Assembly (NCBI GenBank): GCA_049300095.1
Contig: JBAQYM010000193.1
Coordinates: 1-9,402, forward strand
DNA from: SbD1 sp049300095
GTDB taxonomy: Bacteria; Desulfobacterota; Syntrophobacteria; Syntrophobacterales; Syntrophobacteraceae
Reading direction: 5' to 3'
DNA length: 9,402 bases
The notes below the pieces were generated by a model that searched no databases, was not told the DNA's origin, and worked only from the letters and a program-made list of their open reading frames with translations. Each line of letters begins with the position of its first letter. The first letter of the stretch is position 1. Below are positions 5,640-9,402 of this stretch, piece after piece. The position numbers were made by a program, and so were the translations under genes.

Positions 5640-6001
5640 ATGGAATCCGAATTGCTGTTTTTGTGGGGGTCCTGGCTCTCATGTGTCCTGTACTGGTACA
5701 TGCTCAAACCACTGTTCCAAACGTGGTGGGGATGAGTCAGGCAAACGCTGAAGGGGCCATAACCGGGGCGGGGCTGGTTGCATCGAGCAGCCTTGAATAC
5801 GCAATCGAAACGGCCGGGAACGTTTTTTTTCAGAGTCCATCGGGTGGGAGCGTCGTTTCTGCGGGATCAACTGTCAGCCTGAAAGTGTCTCGGGGATCGG
5901 TGACACCGGAAGCCTACAATTACCAAGGGCTGATCTACTCGCTACTCGGGATCGCCGGGGGCATGTCCTTCGTGATCGGCATCAGATGCGGGGGTGCGTG
6001 A
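5636..6001 (+). CDS. Secreted, membrane-anchored PASTA-domain protein
   Basis: A 121-residue protein starting at GTG 5636, behind AAAGGGGG; its start overlaps the methyltransferase stop (GTGA). Residues 1-23 are a signal peptide ending LVHA before QTT. One PASTA domain spans about 26-88: VPNVVGMSQANAEGAITGAG, then FFQSPSGGSVVSAGSTVSLKVS. PASTA domains of known proteins (penicillin-binding proteins, Ser/Thr kinases) sit outside the cytoplasm and often contact peptidoglycan. The C-terminus (about 98-118) is hydrophobic and probably a membrane anchor. It lies directly before the pIII-like gene, whose start overlaps its stop (TGATG). It could be a minor virion or tip protein that contacts cell-wall material, or an assembly factor in the periplasm. 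The domain call is firm; the role is inference. Confidence 0.75.
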   Translation: MNGIRIAVFVGVLALMCPVLVHAQTTVPNVVGMSQANAEGAITGAGLVASSSLEYAIETAGNVFFQSPSGGSVVSAGSTVSLKVSRGSVTPEAYNYQGLIYSLLGIAGGMSFVIGIRCGGA

Positions 6002-7422
6002 TGAAAATCAATCCTCGAAGAATGAAGATTTGGGCCGTGGTTCTCGTGGTGATGGTCCTACTCAGCGGGATCGGGGCGGAGCCGTGCGGAGCGCAGTCAT
6101 CAGTATGGGATATTTTCCAGATTAGCAAGAATGGCATGTTCTGGTCGCAGGTGGATAATACGCTGTGCATGGCCGGAAAAGTAGGGCTGCAAACGTTCAA
6201 TTACTACAGCGCTACGGGGTGGGTTGCGTTGGCGCTTGCTGCGGAATCTGCGGCAGGGATCGCGGGTATTGTGATTAAAGCGGCGGTGCCTTTAGGCGTG
6301 GCAGGCGGTCTCGCTTTGTATGCGTATGCTGTGTACAAGGGCCTTGAGTATCTGAACGGAGTGCTGACGGGGCCTGATGGGCCTATGGGGCTGGCGCAAG
6401 GAGCGCCGAGTACGGGTCTTGATATAACAGTTCCGGGGGCGAATCAGCCAAATCAGGTGAGTTACTTCGCAAGCGGATCTACGGCTTATGCGGCGGCTGT
6501 CGCTTACCGGGGTGATACGGTAGGCGTGTGGAACGGAAATGTTCCGGGGCTTTATGAATATTGGGCCGTGGGCATCCCGGAAGGATACGGTGCGGTGAAA
6601 TATTTTATCTATTCAACGGAGCACCCTGAATATCTGACTCAAGGGATGGCTCCGTTGACCGCTGCACAGATCAAGTCGCTTGTGGCCGCTGATTCGGTTT
6701 CCATGGATGACGAGATTAGGAGGTTGGCTCAAGGCGTGGCATCTGCGGCAGTGGATGCGGTAGCGGACCCTTACAATGAATGGCGGGCGAAGTTTCCGCC
6801 TCTCGGACAGGCGATACCGGTGCCTGGGGCGATGCCGGCTCCACCGCCGCAATTAGTACCGCCTGCGGCGGTGCCTGGGATGACTGCGGCCGATTTGGCG
6901 GCGATTAGGGACCTTCTTAGGGCGGGGGTTCCTCCGATTGTGATCACGCAAAAACAGGCGCAAGATATTGCGGCAAACAAGGGTAAGGACGTAACGGACC
7001 CATTGGTCAATCCGGTTCCTTTGACAAAGGCGGACGTTAAGGATGGTGTCAAGCAAGGAGTAAACGAAGCCGCTCAGGAAAATGTCGGAGATATACCGAC
7101 ATTGCAGGCCGAAGGGAATCCAGCGGTCCCTTCCGAGACTCCGATCCCGGGTTACCTTGATAATTTCTGGAATGCAATAAGATCTCTTCCTGTCGTCTCG
7201 CTTCTCACGAACATTCAACTAACGGCGGGGGGCGGATCGCCGGTGGTACAGTTGCAAATGCCGTACTGCTTCACGGAAGGAAGTTTCCAGTTGAGCATGA
7301 ACTTCAACGAAGATGGGTTGCTCGGTGTCAATTACGGGTACTTTCTTGGGCTGATGGGAAACATCCTGTTAGCATTTTGTGGGGTGCGGTGGACGATGTA
7401 CCTCTTCAGTAGCGGAGAATAA
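6001..7422 (+). CDS. pIII-like adsorption/minor coat protein
   Basis: This 473-residue protein would sit at the virion tip and bind the host receptor, then end the virion by anchoring in the membrane. Residues 1-31 are a signal peptide (MKINPRRMKIWAVVLVVMVLL…) with a likely cut after CGA31. An Ala/Gly-rich hydrophobic part follows (about 72-120), then a domain rich in Gly and aromatic residues. A Pro-rich linker lies at about 263-300 (…VPGAMPAPPPQLVPPAAVPG). The C-terminal domain has Cys residues and a final transmembrane helix (about 445-470). The plan (signal, N-terminal domains, flexible linker, C-terminal anchor) is that of pIII and the larger attachment proteins of environmental inoviruses. 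The ATG at 6001 has GGGGG about 6 nt upstream; an in-frame ATG at 5986 is less good. Receptor-binding parts vary fast, so family matches may be weak. Confidence 0.75.
   Translation: MKINPRRMKIWAVVLVVMVLLSGIGAEPCGAQSSVWDIFQISKNGMFWSQVDNTLCMAGKVGLQTFNYYSATGWVALALAAESAAGIAGIVIKAAVPLGVAGGLALYAYAVYKGLEYLNGVLTGPDGPMGLAQGAPSTGLDITVPGANQPNQVSYFASGSTAYAAAVAYRGDTVGVWNGNVPGLYEYWAVGIPEGYGAVKYFIYSTEHPEYLTQGMAPLTAAQIKSLVAADSVSMDDEIRRLAQGVASAAVDAVADPYNEWRAKFPPLGQAIPVPGAMPAPPPQLVPPAAVPGMTAADLAAIRDLLRAGVPPIVITQKQAQDIAANKGKDVTDPLVNPVPLTKADVKDGVKQGVNEAAQENVGDIPTLQAEGNPAVPSETPIPGYLDNFWNAIRSLPVVSLLTNIQLTAGGGSPVVQLQMPYCFTEGSFQLSMNFNEDGLLGVNYGYFLGLMGNILLAFCGVRWTMYLFSSGE
7081..7103. repeat. Perfect 8-bp inverted repeat inside the pIII-like gene
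   Basis: AATGTCGG (7081-7088), a 7-nt loop AGATATA, and CCGACATT (7096-7103) form a perfect stem in coding sequence. It could be an RNA structure or a fold in the packaged single strand. Its role is unknown, and it may be chance. Confidence 0.4.
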
Positions 7423-7425
7423 ATC

Positions 7426-7773
7426 ATGGGTGCAATTCTTGGAACAATAGCAAGGGCGTTGATCGGCTCTCTTAGTGTGCTGTTCGGGACGTGGAAAGCG
7501 TTCCTCGGCGGCTTTCTGGTAAAGGTCCTTCTGGTTGTTGTCCTCTACAACCTGGTTGCGCGTATTTTGAACGAGGTTCTTACCTGGGTGGTTCAGAAAG
7601 TGGGTGGGATCAATACTCCATCGGCCCTTGTATCCTCCTTTGATGCCGGATCGATATCGAGCCTGGGCGCGTGGCTGCTCACAACACTGAGGGTGCCTGA
7701 GTGCTTCGCGTTCATGCTGTCCGTGATCCTTCTCAAGTGGACCCTTCGGAAGATTCCTTTCGTGAGGTGGTAG
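7426..7773 (+). CDS. pVI-like minor coat protein (DUF2523 type)
   Basis: A 115-residue inner-membrane protein without a cleavable signal. It has an amphipathic N-terminus (MGAILGTIARALIGSLSVLF), a strong membrane segment (about 28-48, FLVKVLLVVVLYNLVARIL), and a second hydrophobic stretch (about 78-104) before a basic end (RKIPFVRW). Size, topology and place between the pIII-like gene and Zot match pVI and DUF2523 proteins, which join pIII at the end of the virion and help release it from the cell. The ribosome binding site is GGAG about 8 nt before the ATG, and only 3 nt separate it from the upstream gene. The next gene starts one base after its stop. Confidence 0.8.
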   Translation: MGAILGTIARALIGSLSVLFGTWKAFLGGFLVKVLLVVVLYNLVARILNEVLTWVVQKVGGINTPSALVSSFDAGSISSLGAWLLTTLRVPECFAFMLSVILLKWTLRKIPFVRW

Positions 7774-7774
7774 G

Positions 7775-8029
7775 ATGGCAAAGCTCAGTAGGATTGGGAA
7801 AATTAAGCAGAAGGAAATGAAGACGCGGGAGGTAATCGCGGATTTTTTGGATTCGGAAATCAAGTGGGCCATTATCGAAGCGAAAATAAGACAAAAGGGA
7901 GGGGATGTTAAGTATGGAGCGGGCGTTATACGGACGCTGATAGATGTACTGAGAGATGAGCAATATTTCGTGTTCGCTACTGATGAAAAGGGGATGCCCG
8001 AAAGAGCTGTGAAGGACACAACCGAGTGA
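7775..8029 (+). CDS. Small basic protein of unknown function
   Basis: An 84-residue soluble protein starting at ATG 7775, one base after the pVI stop, with GAGG about 8 nt upstream. The N-terminus is Lys-rich (MAKLSRIGKIKQKEMKTREV). A central helical part (about 18-42) and a short region with Gly (DVKYGAGVIRTLIDVLRDEQYFVFATDEKG) follow. It has no Cys, signal peptide or membrane segment. I do not recognise the family. Codon phase and spacing mark it as part of the operon. Its basic, helical nature would suit a DNA- or regulator-type role, but that is only a guess. Confidence 0.65.
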   Translation: MAKLSRIGKIKQKEMKTREVIADFLDSEIKWAIIEAKIRQKGGDVKYGAGVIRTLIDVLRDEQYFVFATDEKGMPERAVKDTTE

Positions 8030-8041
8030 AAGGATGTTCGG

Positions 8042-8233
8042 ATGAAGAAGGGCGTAGAAAACTATGTGCACGTGCCAAGAAAAGGAACGAGCAAGACGCT
8101 TTGCGGGCTGTCTATTATGCGTAGGTTCCTGGTTGTGGTCGAGGAACCAGCGGAATGGGATCGGGTGTGCGATAGTTGCTGGAAAATTAAAGCGCGAGAG
8201 CGTCAACAGGCAATCCCTTTCAGGAGGGCATAG
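8042..8233 (+). CDS. Small zinc-finger-like protein (H-C-CxxC)
   Basis: A 63-residue protein with AAGGA 7 nt before its ATG and its last base shared with the Zot start codon. It shows His10, Cys21 (TLCGL), then VCDSCW (Cys43, Cys46). The pattern H…LCG…CxxCW is seen in small zinc-binding proteins of phages and bacteria. The C-terminus is basic (KIKARERQQAIPFRRA). It could bind nucleic acid or a partner protein. There is no signal peptide, so it is cytoplasmic. Zinc binding is inferred from the residues, and the function is unknown. Confidence 0.65.
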   Translation: MKKGVENYVHVPRKGTSKTLCGLSIMRRFLVVVEEPAEWDRVCDSCWKIKARERQQAIPFRRA

Positions 8234-9273
8234 TGTCTATCATCTTGCATACGGGTATTCCGGGTTGCGGGAAGTCCTACTATGTCATGCATGAGATGAT
8301 GTTCTCTGGGGTGCAGGATAAGTACTTCATCCTCCACAACATCAAGGGTTTCAAAAAGGACTTCTTTGCATCCGAGTTAATCAAGGACTGGCGGGACCTG
8401 ACAGAGGATCCCAAGAGTTTCTTTACGATCAAGAACTTTGAGCCGCTGGTGAATGAGGCGAAGAGTAAATACCAGCGTCCCATTCTTTTGATAGTGGATG
8501 AGGCGTGGGAGTTCTTCGAAAAGCAGACCCCGGAAATTAAGGAGTTCTTCTCCTGGCATCGGCATATCGGCATGGACATCTGGCTCATTACACAGGACGC
8601 AACCGATCTTGACCGGGGGATACGCAAGCGGGCCGAATATGAGATATCCGGTAACAAGTCGGCTGTGATCGATCATTTTGTCTACATTTTCAAGGTGGGG
8701 CGTTCCCGTTTTCGAGTGCGAAAGCTCCCGAAGAAAGAAGAGGTTTTCAGGGCCTATGAGAGCTTCGACGTGGAGAGCGCGGACAAGCCGAAATCGCGGA
8801 TTCTTCAATATGCCTCGGCTGCAATCGTTGTTGCGGTGGGCCTTCTGGTTTACGGCCTTGTATATGCTGTACCGAATATGTTTTCCCGGAACGGCGCTTC
8901 CGGAACTAATAGCCAGGTTGTCAAGCCTCCTTCACAAGTGGCTCGTGTCGATGATCGGAAGTCCGTACCTGTTCAGGTGAAACCGAAAACAAGCGGTGTC
9001 GATTGGAAAAAATACACTCTCTGCTCTGTCATGGGAAGGAAGGCGACCGTTCAAGATGAATCTGGACACATGATCGCAGTCGATGAGGTAGCGCCGGGGA
9101 CATCGGTTTTGGAGGTAAACGGATCGTGTGCCACAGTGATGACAGGCGCCGGAAGCGTCGAGACGATATGTAAACGGATCGGGCTGGTGAAGGCGAAAGC
9201 AGAACCAGCCGGGGCGGGGGGCCGGGGGGGCGAGCAGTCCGCTCCCCCCGCCCCGGCTGGCAACGGGAGCTAA
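8233..9273 (+). CDS. zot: Zot/pI-family virion assembly ATPase
   Basis: This 346-residue inner-membrane protein powers assembly and extrusion of the filamentous virion. Walker A is GIPGCGKS (8-15), and Walker B is ILLIVDE (84-90) followed by AWEFF. HRHIGMDIWLITQD (109-122) is the typical Zot motif with the sensor Gln. One transmembrane segment lies at about 191-213. Behind it is an external domain with CSVMG and a Cys pair (near VNGSCATV and VETICKR), and the tail is Gly/Ala/Pro-rich. The start is GTG 8233, behind AGGAGG 6 nt upstream; the ATP motif begins at residue 8, as is usual. The name comes from the Vibrio CTX phage protein, and nothing here supports a toxin role. The last codons lie in a 17-bp inverted repeat, so DNA structure may explain the low-complexity tail. 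Confidence 0.9.
   Translation: MSIILHTGIPGCGKSYYVMHEMMFSGVQDKYFILHNIKGFKKDFFASELIKDWRDLTEDPKSFFTIKNFEPLVNEAKSKYQRPILLIVDEAWEFFEKQTPEIKEFFSWHRHIGMDIWLITQDATDLDRGIRKRAEYEISGNKSAVIDHFVYIFKVGRSRFRVRKLPKKEEVFRAYESFDVESADKPKSRILQYASAAIVVAVGLLVYGLVYAVPNMFSRNGASGTNSQVVKPPSQVARVDDRKSVPVQVKPKTSGVDWKKYTLCSVMGRKATVQDESGHMIAVDEVAPGTSVLEVNGSCATVMTGAGSVETICKRIGLVKAKAEPAGAGGRGGEQSAPPAPAGNGS
9205..9260. repeat. Perfect 17-bp GC-rich inverted repeat at the end of zot (candidate packaging signal or terminator)
   Basis: CCAGCCGGGGCGGGGGG (9205-9221) and its exact complement CCCCCCGCCCCGGCTGG (9244-9260) enclose a 22-nt loop. A second fold, GGGGGG-C-GAGC against GCTCCCCCC (9225-9249, one bulged C), excludes part of the first. 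No U-run follows, so it is not a standard intrinsic terminator. In filamentous phages the packaging signal is a large hairpin in the single strand near the end of the assembly genes, and this is the best candidate in the window. It may also slow transcription. Confidence 0.6.
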
Positions 9274-9402
9274 CCACTTCGCCGCATGGTTTTATGAATA
9301 AAAGTGAAGCCCTCCCGGATGCCTTGGAATCCTGAGCAGCGGAAGCCGGAAATGCCGAGCGGGGGACCCCGTTGACGCTTAGAGCCTCTTAGACCCCTAT
9401 TC
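9274..9402. other. Non-coding end, possible intergenic/origin region
   Basis: After the zot stop no convincing gene is seen. The stretch holds a small AT-rich hairpin (TTTTA TGAA TAAAA, 9290-9303), a GC dyad CGGGGGACCCCG (9360-9371), and two adjacent related 10-mers GCTTAGAGCC (9377-9386) and TCTTAGACCC (9387-9396). Such short dyads and repeats are common near rolling-circle origins, where Rep binds and nicks. No known nick sequence can be recognised and the window ends here. Confidence 0.35.

Noticed and set aside
7369..8206. Minus-strand open frames of 157-216 codons
   Set aside because: They are antisense to pVI, the 84-aa gene and the zinc-finger gene, lack ribosome binding sites and have no recognisable domains.
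8233..9273. Zonula occludens toxin activity
   Set aside because: The family name is historical; the visible motifs are those of the assembly ATPase, and no toxin motif can be seen.

Overview
This window holds most or all of a filamentous (inovirus-type) prophage from a Gram-negative bacterium, next to older integration debris. The evidence is gene order and protein type: a rolling-circle replication initiator, a likely ssDNA-binding protein, a tiny one-helix membrane protein, a signal-peptide-bearing major coat protein followed by a terminator, a large secreted adsorption-type protein, a pVI-type membrane protein, and a Zot/pI assembly ATPase, all on the + strand and tightly packed. Signal peptides and an inner-membrane assembly ATPase fit a diderm host. 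The host species cannot be named from this sequence.

Layout. Positions 1-119 look like the end of an IS21-like element (two direct repeats, weak evidence). They abut a broken tyrosine-recombinase C-terminus (120-290). Next come a tRNA-Pro-like 3' fragment (308-336), a tandem 11-bp repeat, and a second, degenerate tRNA/tmRNA-like T-arm (411-435). This looks like a used attachment region. On the minus strand, 540-2150 encodes an AT-rich P-loop ATPase resembling the Sll1717 family, probably a cargo or defence gene. Positions 2281-3015 encode a CI/LexA-type repressor. The repressor start lies only 31 bp from the divergent replication gene.

The + strand phage operon runs 3047-9273. The replication module is Rep (3047-3991), a Cys-rich small protein (3988-4227) and a likely ssDNA-binding protein (4214-4525). 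The coat module is a 35-residue membrane protein (4529-4636) and the major coat precursor (4681-4866), closed by a strong intrinsic terminator (4897-4928). A short C5-cytosine methyltransferase (4953-5639) and a membrane-anchored PASTA protein (5636-6001) sit where few filamentous phages carry such genes. They are followed by a pIII-like protein (6001-7422), a pVI-like protein (7426-7773), an unknown 84-aa protein (7775-8029), a small zinc-finger-like protein (8042-8233) and Zot (8233-9273). A perfect 17-bp GC-rich inverted repeat lies in the last codons of zot, and a non-coding end (9274-9402) may belong to the origin or packaging region.

Inferred working. The repressor keeps rep off during lysogeny. 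When it is relieved, Rep nicks the double-stranded form, the ssDNA-binding protein coats the single strand, the MTase may mark the double-stranded form against host restriction, and Zot drives extrusion through the inner membrane while the coat proteins are added. No secretin (pIV) and no complete integrase are present, so exit and integration probably use host proteins or genes outside the window.
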